From the NCBI GenBank assembly GCA_040389045.1, contig JAZKAT010000003.1:1-64000 (forward strand): a stretch of 64,000 nucleotides of DNA. Direction: 5' to 3'. The notes under the pieces are model-generated. The model made no database searches and was not told the origin of the DNA. It saw only the letters and a list, made by a program, of their open reading frames with translations. Position 1 is the first letter of the stretch, and every line of letters begins with the position of its first letter. Position numbers and translations under genes: made by a program. Of this stretch, positions 43,500 to 52,209 are shown in pieces. Source of the stretch: UBA5158 sp040389045. GTDB taxonomy: Bacteria > Pseudomonadota > Gammaproteobacteria > DSM-16500.

Positions 43500-44768
43500 A
43501 TGAGACAATCAATTCGCGCCGCGACGCAGCCGATTGCGGCACAACTGAGTTTGCCAGGTTCAAAAAGTATAACCAACCGCGCCTTACTGCTGGCCGCGCT
43601 GGCTAAGGGTAAATCAACCTTATCGGGCATGTTATTCAGTGATGATACGCGAGTATTCGCCGCGGCTTTGCGGCAGCTGGGGGTGGCGATTGAATTTGAT
43701 GAATCAACCAGGATGGCAGAAATTACGGGGTGCCAGGGAAAGTTTCCAAAAGTACAGAGTAAAGTATGGTGCGGGGATGCCGGTACGGCGGCGCGATTTT
43801 TAGTGCCAGCATGTGCAGCGGCAGGCGGCACTTATCATTTTGACGGCAGTGTGCAATTACGCAAACGGCCATTAGCACCATTACTCGCTAGTTTGACCCA
43901 GCAAGGCGCTGTGGTCAGTGCCGGGCAACTGCCGCTGACAATGGATAGCGCGGGTAACTTATCGGGCGGGGTGCTGACAGTAGATGGCAGACAGAGTAGC
44001 CAGTTTACTTCGGGATTATTGTTGGCGGCGCCATTTTTTAAAAATGCCTTAACGCTCAACACTAGCGATGTAGTCAGCGCACCGTATGTGGTGATGACCG
44101 GCGCAATGATGCGGGAATTTGGCGCCGACGTGACGTGGGTGGATGAGGAATGCATCCGGGTTGGGGTAGAAAGCCAATATGCAGGGCGTCACTATACCGT
44201 GGAACCGGATTGGTCGACGGCTTCGTATTTTTTTGCCGCGGCGGCGGTGACGGGTGGCTCAATTAGAATTGACAACATGCAGCGTCAATCATTGCAGGGT
44301 GATAGTCAGTTTTTAACGGTGTTAGAACAAATGGGTTGTGTGGTTACTGAAAATCCTCACAGCCTGCAAGTACAAGGCCCGGCCGTGCTAAAAGGGGTGA
44401 GTGTCAACATGCGGGATTTTTCTGATACGTTTATGACATTGGCGGCCCTGGCTTGTTTTGCGGATTCACCAACGACGATTACGCACATTGGTCATACGCG
44501 GTTGCAAGAATCAGATCGAATTATGGCGATGGGTAAAAATCTGCAAAAGTTAGGGGTTCAGGTGGAAGAAGGGGGTGACTGGTTGAGAATTTTTCCGGGT
44601 GTGCCGCGGGCTGGTGTAGTGGATAGTTTTGGGGACCATAGAATTGCGATGGCGTGTGCGCTGATCGGCTTGCGTGTGTCGGGCATTGAAATTAATGATG
44701 CAAGCTGTGTTGCCAAGACTTGTCCGGATTTTTTTGAAAGGTGGCAGACACTCAGTCATGCCACCTAA
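43500..44768 (+). CDS. aroA: 3-phosphoshikimate 1-carboxyvinyltransferase (EPSP synthase)
   Basis: 422 residues. It joins shikimate-3-phosphate and PEP in the shikimate pathway. Seen: LPGSKSITNRALLLAALAKG, LSGMLFSDDTRVFAAALRQLG, WCGDAGTAARFLVPACAAAGG, QFTSGLLLAAPFF and the C-terminal VDSFGDHRIAMACALIGL. The GDAGTA loop has the normal Gly-Thr; the class of glyphosate sensitivity is not decided. The ATG at 43500 has AAGGA ten bases upstream. The end overlaps pcnB (opposite strand) by four bases. Confidence 0.96.
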   Translation: MRQSIRAATQPIAAQLSLPGSKSITNRALLLAALAKGKSTLSGMLFSDDTRVFAAALRQLGVAIEFDESTRMAEITGCQGKFPKVQSKVWCGDAGTAARFLVPACAAAGGTYHFDGSVQLRKRPLAPLLASLTQQGAVVSAGQLPLTMDSAGNLSGGVLTVDGRQSSQFTSGLLLAAPFFKNALTLNTSDVVSAPYVVMTGAMMREFGADVTWVDEECIRVGVESQYAGRHYTVEPDWSTASYFFAAAAVTGGSIRIDNMQRQSLQGDSQFLTVLEQMGCVVTENPHSLQVQGPAVLKGVSVNMRDFSDTFMTLAALACFADSPTTITHIGHTRLQESDRIMAMGKNLQKLGVQVEEGGDWLRIFPGVPRAGVVDSFGDHRIAMACALIGLRVSGIEINDASCVAKTCPDFFERWQTLSHAT

Positions 44769-46189
44769 ACCTGTGTATTCTGCTGTGCTTTTTTCTTATG
44801 TCTGGGTTTGTGGAATTTGCGTTTTTTGCGTGGTTGCGCGGTGCGGGCGACGGCTTTGATCAAGATTTCGCGTTGTTCAAGATCACTATCATGAAATTGT
44901 ACCCACCAGCCGCTGAGTTCCTGTATGTCTTCCCCAGCCCCTGCTCGCAAAATCAATAAATCAAATGCGGCGCGGAACCGCGGATGGTCCAGCAAACGAT
45001 GTGGCGCCGAGCCATAACGACACGTCAAACGATGTTGCAGGAAACAGATTTCCTGGATCGACATGATTAAACGGCGTGGTATGGTTAATGATTCAGTTTG
45101 TTGACGTAATACTTGTTTCAAAGCTTTTTCATAAGCGACGTGAGTAGGCAAGCCTTCGGTAATGATTTTTTGGACCATGATATACACTGGCTGCCATAAA
45201 AATACCGCAAACAGAAAAGCGGGCGAAAGATGCTTGCCCGCTTTCGTGCGTTCATCCGTATCGGCCAAAGCGGCTTCGAGTAATTTTACTGTTTCCGGAT
45301 GGTGCGCCAGAACTTCGGCGGTTTGGGGAAATAATTGTTTGAACAGGGCATATTTTTGTAACAATTTAAAAGTCGGCAGCGTCGCGCCTTCTTGAAAAAA
45401 CTTCAGCACTTCTTGAAATAATCTAGCGGGCGAGACATGCGCTAACAAATTACTTAACGCATAAATTTGCGCTTCTGTTTCCGGGTGGATAGATAAATTT
45501 AATTTGCCGACAAAGCGTATGGCTCTTAGTAATCGAACCGGGTCTTCATGAAAACGTAACACAGGATCGCCAATCATGCGCAATCTCGTGGATTTCAAAT
45601 CTTCAATACCGCCGGTGTAATCCAGCACGGAAAAATCCGCGATATTGTAATACAGTGCATTGATAGTGAAGTCACGGCGCCAGGCATCATCTTCTATGGT
45701 GCCATACACATTGTCGCGAATAATCATGCCATGTTCCATGCGGCCATGTTTTTCTTCGCCTTGTTTGTGATGGGTACGGAAGGTGGCAACTTCAATAATT
45801 TCCTTACCAAAAACAATATGGGCGAGCCGGAAACGTTTACCAATCAAGCGGCAGTTTCGAAAAAGTTTGCGAACTTCTTCCGGCAGAGCATTGGTGGCAA
45901 TGTCAAAATCTTTGGGCTGTCTATCCAAAAGTAAATCGCGCACGCAGCCGCCGACTAAAAAAGCGGTGAAACCAGCGGTATTTAACCGATAAAGAACTTT
46001 TAGCGCATTCGGATTAATCATCGTGCGCGAAATTTTGTGTTCACTACGCGGGATAATCACAAGCTCTAGGGGTTTTTCTGTAGCGGACTGATTTTTAGCA
46101 AAGTTTTTTAAAAAACCTTTTAACAACTTAATAATTTTCTGATCCTCATTAAACTTAACTGACCCATGTTGAAGTGCGTATGATACCAC
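44765..46189 (-). CDS. pcnB: Poly(A) polymerase I
   Basis: Up to 474 residues. PcnB adds poly(A) tails that mark RNA for decay. Seen: FLVGGCVRDLLLDRQPKDFDIAT with the catalytic acids, FGKEIIEVATFR, DDAWRRDFTINALYYNI, GDPVLRFHEDPVRLLRAIRF, and a basic C-terminal tail (RKKRKFHKPRHKKK) typical of PcnB rather than CCA-adding enzyme. The start is unclear: the frame opens at GTG 46189, but a GAGGA site stands seven bases ahead of an ATT codon at 46135. E. coli pcnB is known to start at ATT, so this could be the same unusual start. aroA converges at its 3' end. Confidence 0.92.
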   Translation of the reverse strand: MVSYALQHGSVKFNEDQKIIKLLKGFLKNFAKNQSATEKPLELVIIPRSEHKISRTMINPNALKVLYRLNTAGFTAFLVGGCVRDLLLDRQPKDFDIATNALPEEVRKLFRNCRLIGKRFRLAHIVFGKEIIEVATFRTHHKQGEEKHGRMEHGMIIRDNVYGTIEDDAWRRDFTINALYYNIADFSVLDYTGGIEDLKSTRLRMIGDPVLRFHEDPVRLLRAIRFVGKLNLSIHPETEAQIYALSNLLAHVSPARLFQEVLKFFQEGATLPTFKLLQKYALFKQLFPQTAEVLAHHPETVKLLEAALADTDERTKAGKHLSPAFLFAVFLWQPVYIMVQKIITEGLPTHVAYEKALKQVLRQQTESLTIPRRLIMSIQEICFLQHRLTCRYGSAPHRLLDHPRFRAAFDLLILRAGAGEDIQELSGWWVQFHDSDLEQREILIKAVARTAQPRKKRKFHKPRHKKKAQQNTQV

Positions 46190-46286
46190 TTCTTGTTGCT
46201 TCGTATCTATGCAAAATAGTGGTGGAGACGGCAGTGGGAGGGTATGGGCCGTATTCTTAGATTAATCAATTAGTTATGCTGAAAGC

Positions 46287-46320
46287 ACCCCTCACCCGCC
46301 GCAGGTGGCGGGTGAGGGGT
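46287..46320. repeat. Family B-related perfect inverted repeat
   Basis: Perfect 14-base arms ACCCCTCACCCGCC / GGCGGGTGAGGGGT with a 6-base loop, 12 bases after the stop of the gene at 46332. It probably ends that transcript. It shares the CCCCTCACCCG core with the element at 18980. Confidence 0.9.
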
Positions 46321-46331
46321 ATTAAAAATTA

Positions 46332-47300
46332 TCAGCCAAACATATTACGCAACCCCGGGAAACACCACCAGCTTGAGCTTTGTTCTGCCGGCGCGTTTTT
46401 TTCTTGATACTTAGGCCCATCGAAGTTATTTATACGAAGTTCATGAGCAATATCGCCCACCGCCATCGTAGGTAAGTCTTGCAAAAATTTATCGCGAACA
46501 TTGACATCTTGTTTGATTTCTATAGTTGATGATATTGCGGTGACCGGCGCTACTGCTGCGCTGGGTTTAGCCGCTGTCAGCACTGGCGTTTTCAAAAATT
46601 CCACGCGCTCTTCTTTGGTAGGAATTAAGAGAAAAGTTACCAATTCCCCACGCAAGGATGAAGGATTAGTACCGCTAGGCGCAAAAACATTTAACGAACT
46701 ATAATCACTACCCACTTTACCAGTCGCCAGAAAGCGTACTTTTTCATTATCAAGTTCAGCAAGAGTATTGCACTTATTGAATGCCTCCGTTAATTCGTAA
46801 GCACGGGTGACGCCGTGCATTTTGCTCCACGACGATTGTCGTTCGGTGATGTACTTATTTAGAAAACGTGTTAACTGAATTTTTTCTTCAAGTAATTCCA
46901 AATCTAATTGCTTCGTATGATTAATGATTTCGAGCTGTACCGTCCTTGCCACATTTATTTCAGAACCCTCATCCGCGAGCTTTGGCGCGATATAGGAGAT
47001 CAGCAAGCTTCGCAGCGTGCTCGCCTGAGTAGGCCAGCAACAAAACCAAGAGGAACGGTAGTCGGTTGCGGTAGTTTTATTGGAAAAATAGGTAGCGAGT
47101 CCGCCGCTTACGACGGGGCGATAATACTCGTTTTCAGACTCATTCACTGTTTGAGTAGAAGGGGGAGAAATACTTGGCGTAATATCTTTTTTTAAATCCT
47201 TGATCTGACGCTGCCCATGATAATCGTAGCGGTTTTTTGCCTGCCAATGGTTCATCAATTCTATAGCGTACTCTCTCAGCATCGCAAAGCGGCCCATCAT
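46332..47300 (-). CDS. Unknown soluble protein
   Basis: 322 residues; AAGGA nine bases before the first of two adjacent ATG codons. No signal peptide or membrane segment. A short Cys/Trp-rich patch (SSWFCCWP) lies near residue 85, and another Trp/Cys segment (SSSWWCFPGL) close to the C-terminus (about 310-318). The middle is helical (QLDLELLEEKIQLTRFLNKY). The repeated aromatic-Cys patches are similar in form and could be a structural or membrane-contact motif. No family is recognised. A hairpin repeat follows the stop codon. Confidence 0.65.
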   Translation of the reverse strand: MMGRFAMLREYAIELMNHWQAKNRYDYHGQRQIKDLKKDITPSISPPSTQTVNESENEYYRPVVSGGLATYFSNKTTATDYRSSWFCCWPTQASTLRSLLISYIAPKLADEGSEINVARTVQLEIINHTKQLDLELLEEKIQLTRFLNKYITERQSSWSKMHGVTRAYELTEAFNKCNTLAELDNEKVRFLATGKVGSDYSSLNVFAPSGTNPSSLRGELVTFLLIPTKEERVEFLKTPVLTAAKPSAAVAPVTAISSTIEIKQDVNVRDKFLQDLPTMAVGDIAHELRINNFDGPKYQEKNAPAEQSSSWWCFPGLRNMFG

Positions 47301-47381
47301 AAAAATAATTCCTTAACGTAATAGTCCCGTCATCATGCTAGCTAAAGATTAAGGTTATCTTAACGAAGAGGTTTTTTTGCA

Positions 47382-47418
47382 GAAAAAAAGCAGTCAGCCT
47401 GGCGGTAAACAGCCAGGC
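47382..47418 (-). terminator. Intrinsic terminator of the small membrane protein gene
   Basis: On the minus strand GCCTGGC and GCCAGGC arms (47412-47418, 47397-47403) enclose an 8-base loop and are followed shortly by a run of seven T. Confidence 0.75.
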
Positions 47419-47432
47419 ACTGAAATAATATT

Positions 47433-47633
47433 TTAGGAGTGAACAGGTATGACGATATGGCTGTTATTGCTAATTGGCGGATAAGTTACCAGCGTTGTAT
47501 CAGTGTAGAAATAAATAAAAGTAATGACTGCTAAAATCAACATCAAGCCAATACCAATCGAAATTTCAAAGTCATGCTGTTCAGGTCGAAAGTTCTTAAC
47601 CTTTTGATATTTAAAGTTATAAGCAGTAGACAT
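47433..47633 (-). CDS. Small single-helix membrane protein
   Basis: 66 residues, GGAG nine bases upstream of the ATG. Polar N-terminus, one strong hydrophobic helix (ISIGIGLMLILAVITFIYFY), then about 25 residues with IVIPVHS at the end. It has its own terminator, so it is probably a one-gene unit. No family is recognised. Confidence 0.65.
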   Translation of the reverse strand: MSTAYNFKYQKVKNFRPEQHDFEISIGIGLMLILAVITFIYFYTDTTLVTYPPISNNSHIVIPVHS

Positions 47634-47768
47634 GAGGTACTACTCCATGCTGGTTATTTTTATGGGGGATCTATCCGTCAAACTACCAGTATGGCTGGGT
47701 AGCCGCACATTGAAAATTGGGTCCGTCCAGCACGTCAGTGAGTAATAACCCTTAAGCAGTTACTCCAT

Positions 47769-48314
47769 TCAAGCTGTGGTTAATTCAGGTTGGGTACGTG
47801 CCAACGCATGGGCAGCGGCATAGCGTTCACTTTGCCAGGTAGTCGCGCCGGATTCACCACGACCATTATGGGCTTTGACGGTAATGCCGTAGATGTGATG
47901 GCCCTGTAATTCCTGCATGTCTTGTAATAATTGTTGTAAAAACCAATTCGACATTTCTTCCAGAGTCACATTGGTAATTGATAACACGACGGCGTCACGC
48001 TTAAAAAATTCCATGACGTCATTATTAAAATGCACTAACCATTTGTTAGCGGTTTCTTCAATGCGCAAAAATTCCGAGCGTGCCGGCAAAATAAAATGAT
48101 AATCCAGGCTGGCGCACAATTTCATGAGTTTTTGGCGGTAGTAGCGGACATCGAAACACATGCCATTTTTTTCAATCAGAGTTTCAAAGGCGACATTAAT
48201 TTGATAATCATGGCCATGCATGGTTTCGCGTTCCGTCGCAGAAAAAATCATAAAGTGGCCTCCTGAAAATTTCAGTTCTTCTTTATGCAATTCAACAATT
48301 CCGAAACGTGGCAC
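47769..48314 (-). CDS. 6-pyruvoyl-tetrahydropterin synthase/QueD-like protein
   Basis: 181 residues from GTG 48314, with AGGGGA seven bases upstream. PTPS-fold proteins convert dihydroneopterin triphosphate to 6-pyruvoyl- or 6-carboxy-tetrahydropterin. The zinc histidines are present (FSGGHFMIFS, and MHGHDYQINVAFE), and the Asp-His part in SLDYHFIL is kept. The catalytic Cys that QueD has between the first His and the HGH motif is absent (SATERETMHGH). So the exact reaction is uncertain. It could be a PTPS variant or a divergent QueD. A MidA-like gene and a pteridine reductase are close. Confidence 0.8.
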   Translation of the reverse strand: MPRFGIVELHKEELKFSGGHFMIFSATERETMHGHDYQINVAFETLIEKNGMCFDVRYYRQKLMKLCASLDYHFILPARSEFLRIEETANKWLVHFNNDVMEFFKRDAVVLSITNVTLEEMSNWFLQQLLQDMQELQGHHIYGITVKAHNGRGESGATTWQSERYAAAHALARTQPELTTA

Positions 48315-48413
48315 AGCGTATTCCCCTAGAGATTTATGTTTGGGCGGCTATTATACACAAGGAGAAAGATAAATTCCGCTAAAAATTATTTTCGGCAGGA
48401 TTGGGTATATTTG

Positions 48414-49580
48414 TTACAAATCTTTGCGTCTATCGCTTAAAGAAAAGCCTAATAATGGTTCATCAAATTGCTTGGTCAGCGCCATTACCTTGATGAGCTC
48501 GCCCATTTGCGCAGGCAAAGTCAGTAATTTAATGGCCTGGTTTTGTTGATATTGTTCAACGGGAGAAAGTTTTTCCACGGCGGCTAATTCAATGATGCCG
48601 CAGGCCAGTAAAAATCCTGCTTGCGTTGTGTAACCGGCTACCGTCAAACCTGCGTCACTGGCCGTTTCCGCGACGGAGGTGAAATCTACGTGAGTAGTAA
48701 TATCTTGCAAGCCTAAATATTTGAATGGATCGGTATGACGATAATGCTGGTAATAACACATCATCGTTCCCATGCTACGGTCAGGATGGTAATATTCGTT
48801 GCGGCCGTAGCCATAATCAAATAATAAGATGACGCCTTCTTGTAAAATATCATCCAGTGTGTTGATCAACGCGGGTATCATCAAATTCATTTCTGATTCA
48901 TAGCCATCGGCTAGTAGATGCGCTTTTTGAATATTAGCAAGATTATGGCTTAATTCTTTGGTGGTGGGTGGGACGGATAACCAGCTTAAGCGCTCATTTA
49001 ACATAGTGACACAACGTTCTTTTGTTTTATGTTCATCAATGTGAAAGCAATGCGCGGGCAGTGCATCCAGCACTTCATTCGCAAATATAATGCCCTTAAG
49101 CGGTTGTGCAGGCGGATGATCTAACCAATGGACGCGTTTTAGCAAGTGCGGACAAGTGACTTCAAGATAATGATTTTGTTTGGCGCGTAAATCCGCGCTG
49201 ACTTCGAGAATGAGATAACGATGTGGCAGGGCGTCAACTTGTTCAAGCGCCATGAGTAAATCCGCGGCAAATTTCCCTGAGCCAGCGCCCAGTTCAAGGA
49301 TGTCACCGCCACCAAGCTGAGCTAAAATATCCTGACATTGACGCGCGACACATTTGGCGAATAATGCTGAAATTTCCGGAGCGGTAAGAAAGTCGCCGGT
49401 AGTACCGAATTTTTGATTGCCCGAACTGTAATAACCTAGCCCTGGCGCATACAAGACAATTTCCATAAAGCGGGCAAAAGTAATATAACCGCCTTTTTTT
49501 ACTATTTCATGTCGTAATAATTCCAGCAATTTTGCGCTGTGTTGCAGGGCATCAGCACTGGGGGTAGGTAATGTTGTCAT
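48414..49580 (-). CDS. MidA/NDUFAF7-like SAM-dependent methyltransferase
   Basis: 388 residues. The family is recognisable from GGYITFARFMEIVLYAPGLGYYSSG at the start, FGTTGDFLTAPEISALF, ILELGAGSGKFAADLL with the SAM-binding glycines, GIIFANEVLDALPAHCF and a C-terminal DITTHVDFTSVAETASDAGL. In mitochondria the homologue NDUFAF7 methylates an arginine of complex I subunit NDUFS2. It is upstream of the PTPS-like gene on the same strand and divergent from the pteridine reductase gene. Complex I genes are not in the window, so the substrate is not shown here. Confidence 0.92.
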   Translation of the reverse strand: MTTLPTPSADALQHSAKLLELLRHEIVKKGGYITFARFMEIVLYAPGLGYYSSGNQKFGTTGDFLTAPEISALFAKCVARQCQDILAQLGGGDILELGAGSGKFAADLLMALEQVDALPHRYLILEVSADLRAKQNHYLEVTCPHLLKRVHWLDHPPAQPLKGIIFANEVLDALPAHCFHIDEHKTKERCVTMLNERLSWLSVPPTTKELSHNLANIQKAHLLADGYESEMNLMIPALINTLDDILQEGVILLFDYGYGRNEYYHPDRSMGTMMCYYQHYRHTDPFKYLGLQDITTHVDFTSVAETASDAGLTVAGYTTQAGFLLACGIIELAAVEKLSPVEQYQQNQAIKLLTLPAQMGELIKVMALTKQFDEPLLGFSLSDRRKDL

Positions 49581-49635
49581 AGATAGTCTATAATTCGGTG
49601 GCTTTAACGATTAAGTTATCAATAAATGGTGAATT

Positions 49636-50382
49636 ATGCAAAAAAACCAGCAAGTTGCTCTCATCACCGGTGCGCCAAAACGTATCGGGGCGGCGATCGC
49701 GCGTCTACTTCATGCCCAGGGTATGAATGTTATCGTGCATTATAATACTTCAAAAATATTAGCGGAAAAATTATGCGCTGAGTTGAACCAGGCACGTACC
49801 GAATCCGCAGTAGCGCTGCCAGCGGATTTATGTGCGACTGTCCAGTTGGAAAAATTAGTGCTTGATGCGGTGAATATCTGGGGCCGACTGGATGTCTTAG
49901 TCAATAATGCTTCGAGTTTTTATCGCACTAAAATCGGCGAAACCACGTTAGCAGCATGGGAAGGTATGCTGAGTTGTAATTTAACAGCACCGTTTTTTTT
50001 GACGCAGGCAGCGGCGGTTTATTTGAAAAAACAGCAAGGCAGTGTAGTGAATATTGCCGATGTGCATGGGCATAGACCCATGCGTGAATATGCGGCGTAT
50101 TGTGTTTCGAAAGCGGGATTGATTATGTTGACGAAAGCGTTCGCGAAAGAATTAGCGCCGGCGGTGAGAGTCAATGCCCTGGCGCTTGGGCCCACAGTCC
50201 CACCGGAAGGGGCCAATGAATTGTCTACAGCGGTCCAGCAGAAAATTATCGAGCGTACGCCATTACAGCGTGTTGGTAATGTGGAAGATGTGGCACGGGC
50301 CGTGTGGTTTTTGATAAGTGGCGCTGGCTATATTACGGGCCAAGTGCTGGCAGTTGATGGCGGCAGATCGCTAATGATTTAA
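49636..50382 (+). CDS. folM: Pteridine reductase (FolM/PTR1-like SDR)
   Basis: 248 residues. Short-chain dehydrogenase with the TGAPKRIG cofactor motif, in which Arg replaces the usual Gly as in pteridine reductases, then NNASSFY, the active site Asp-Tyr-Lys arrangement (ADVHGHRPMREYAAYCVSKAG), and the end VLAVDGGRS. FolM reduces dihydromonapterin or dihydrofolate with NADPH, and PTR1 reduces biopterin. The HGxRPM segment after the Asp is characteristic. It is divergent from the MidA gene; the PTPS-like gene is 1.3 kb away and folE is in the same window, so a pterin pathway is likely. Confidence 0.88.
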   Translation: MQKNQQVALITGAPKRIGAAIARLLHAQGMNVIVHYNTSKILAEKLCAELNQARTESAVALPADLCATVQLEKLVLDAVNIWGRLDVLVNNASSFYRTKIGETTLAAWEGMLSCNLTAPFFLTQAAAVYLKKQQGSVVNIADVHGHRPMREYAAYCVSKAGLIMLTKAFAKELAPAVRVNALALGPTVPPEGANELSTAVQQKIIERTPLQRVGNVEDVARAVWFLISGAGYITGQVLAVDGGRSLMI

Positions 50383-50458
50383 ACGTGAAAAAAATGTATT
50401 TTTGGCTGCGGAAAGTGTATTTTGCAATTTGAAAATGGTTTCTCCAGGAAGCAGTGAC

Positions 50459-52198
50459 ATGCTGTCATTACGTAACACATTTATGAATGTCTATAAGGCC
50501 AGGTTATATCCTAACTATTGGGATATAATGGCGCTCTTTTTAGCATTGAGTGTGATTATTTTGCTGGCCTATAATGCCAGACAAATGACGGTGCCTTATC
50601 ATCTGGGACAACAAATTCCCATTTCTCTAGATCCTATTCATTTGCCAGGTTATGCCGCGCGTACAGTGTTACGTATGTTGATCGCCTTGTTTTGCTCATT
50701 GTTATTCACATTTATTTTTGCGACCCTGGCGGCCAAGAGCCGACGCGCGTCACGTTTGATTATTCCCATGATTGATATTTTGCAATCCGTGCCTATTCTG
50801 GGTTTTCTTTCCATCACGGTAGTGGGTTTTATCGCGCTGTGTCCGAATAGCATGTTGGGGCCAGAATGCGCGGCAATTTTTGCGATTTTTACTTCGCAGG
50901 CATGGAACATGACTTTAGGCTTTTATCAAACTGTGCGTTCAGTGCCAGCGGAATTGAAAGAAGCGGCGAATATGTTTCATTTATCAGCGTGGCAACGTTT
51001 CTGGCGTATTGATGTGCCTTTTTCCATGCCGGGTTTGCTGTGGAATATGATGATGTCCATGTCGGCAGGCTGGTTTTTTGTGGTGGCATCGGAAGCTATT
51101 TCTGTTGCGCACCAGCAAATTTTATTGCCGGGCATTGGCTCCTATATTGCGATTGCCATCAAGACGGCGAATGTGCATGCGATCTGGTATGCGATTATCG
51201 CGATGTTAATTGTTATTCTGCTTTACGATCAATTGTTATTTCGTCCCTTGATAGCATGGGCTGATAAATTCAAAGCGGAGCAAGTCGCGCAGGAACGTGA
51301 AGTGCATTCCTGGGTAGTTAACCTCTTGCATAGAACGCGCATGTTGCGTTTCGTCGGCAGGAAGTGCGCGGATTTTTTTGATGCTTTTGTTAATATTGCC
51401 GTGCTGCGTTCCAAACCCAAAGCGTATCGTCCTCTGGTCACGCGCTTAAAAAATGAAGCATTAATTAATTTGATTTGGAATATTGTAATCACTCTGGTCA
51501 TGATAGGTGGCTTGAGTTATCTGGGCTTATTTCTTTTTCACACCGTGCCATTCGCGGAAATTAAAGAAGTATTTAAGTTGGGGTTGATTACGGCGTTGCG
51601 GGTTTTTGTTTCTATTTTTATTTGTTCTCTCATTTGGGTCCCCATTGGTGTGTGGATTGGTTTGCGCGCGCGGGTCGCTGAATTTGTGCAGCCAGTCGCG
51701 CAATTTCTGGCGGCGTTTCCGGCGAATCTGTTGTATCCATTGTTTGTCGTGATGATTATCAAATATCATTTAAATGTGAATGTCTGGGTAACGCCGTTAA
51801 TGGTGTTGGGCGCGCAATGGTATGTATTGTTTAATGTAATCGCTGGCGCGTCGGTGATTCCTAAAGATTTGCTGCAAGCCGCGGATAATTTTGGGGTGTC
51901 GCATTGGCTGCGTTGGCGACGAATATTATTACCCGGTATTTTCCCTTATTACATCACTGGCGCGATCACCGCGGTGGGCGGCGCATGGAACGCCAGCATT
52001 GTCGCAGAAGTGGTAACCTGGGGTGACAAAACCCTTGTTGCGACTGGATTGGGCGCGTATATTTCGCAACATACTACCGGGGGTAATTTTCTTAATATTG
52101 CGCTGGGTATTGGTATGATGTGTATACTGGTATTAACTTTCAACCGCTTAGTATGGCGGCCGTTGTATATATTGGCGGAACGTTATCAGTTAGATTAG
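50459..52198 (+). CDS. ABC importer double permease (NitT/TauT type)
   Basis: 579 residues from ATG 50459, which has AGGA nine bases upstream; the frame is open earlier. Two copies of the binding-protein-dependent permease domain are fused: the first (about 60-275) has EAANMFHLSAWQRFWRIDVP, and the second (about 350-575) has LLQAADNFGVSHWLRWRRIL, both matching the EAA loop that contacts the ATPase. About twelve membrane helices. Such permeases import nitrate, sulphonate, bicarbonate or similar anions. The ATPase gene begins 11 bases downstream. No periplasmic binding protein is found nearby. Confidence 0.9.
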   Translation: MLSLRNTFMNVYKARLYPNYWDIMALFLALSVIILLAYNARQMTVPYHLGQQIPISLDPIHLPGYAARTVLRMLIALFCSLLFTFIFATLAAKSRRASRLIIPMIDILQSVPILGFLSITVVGFIALCPNSMLGPECAAIFAIFTSQAWNMTLGFYQTVRSVPAELKEAANMFHLSAWQRFWRIDVPFSMPGLLWNMMMSMSAGWFFVVASEAISVAHQQILLPGIGSYIAIAIKTANVHAIWYAIIAMLIVILLYDQLLFRPLIAWADKFKAEQVAQEREVHSWVVNLLHRTRMLRFVGRKCADFFDAFVNIAVLRSKPKAYRPLVTRLKNEALINLIWNIVITLVMIGGLSYLGLFLFHTVPFAEIKEVFKLGLITALRVFVSIFICSLIWVPIGVWIGLRARVAEFVQPVAQFLAAFPANLLYPLFVVMIIKYHLNVNVWVTPLMVLGAQWYVLFNVIAGASVIPKDLLQAADNFGVSHWLRWRRILLPGIFPYYITGAITAVGGAWNASIVAEVVTWGDKTLVATGLGAYISQHTTGGNFLNIALGIGMMCILVLTFNRLVWRPLYILAERYQLD

Positions 52199-52209
52199 CG
52201 AGAATTTAT

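Noticed and set aside
47339..47430. Candidate small RNA between two small genes
   Set aside because: The hairpin with a T run on the minus strand is better explained as the terminator of the gene at 47433.
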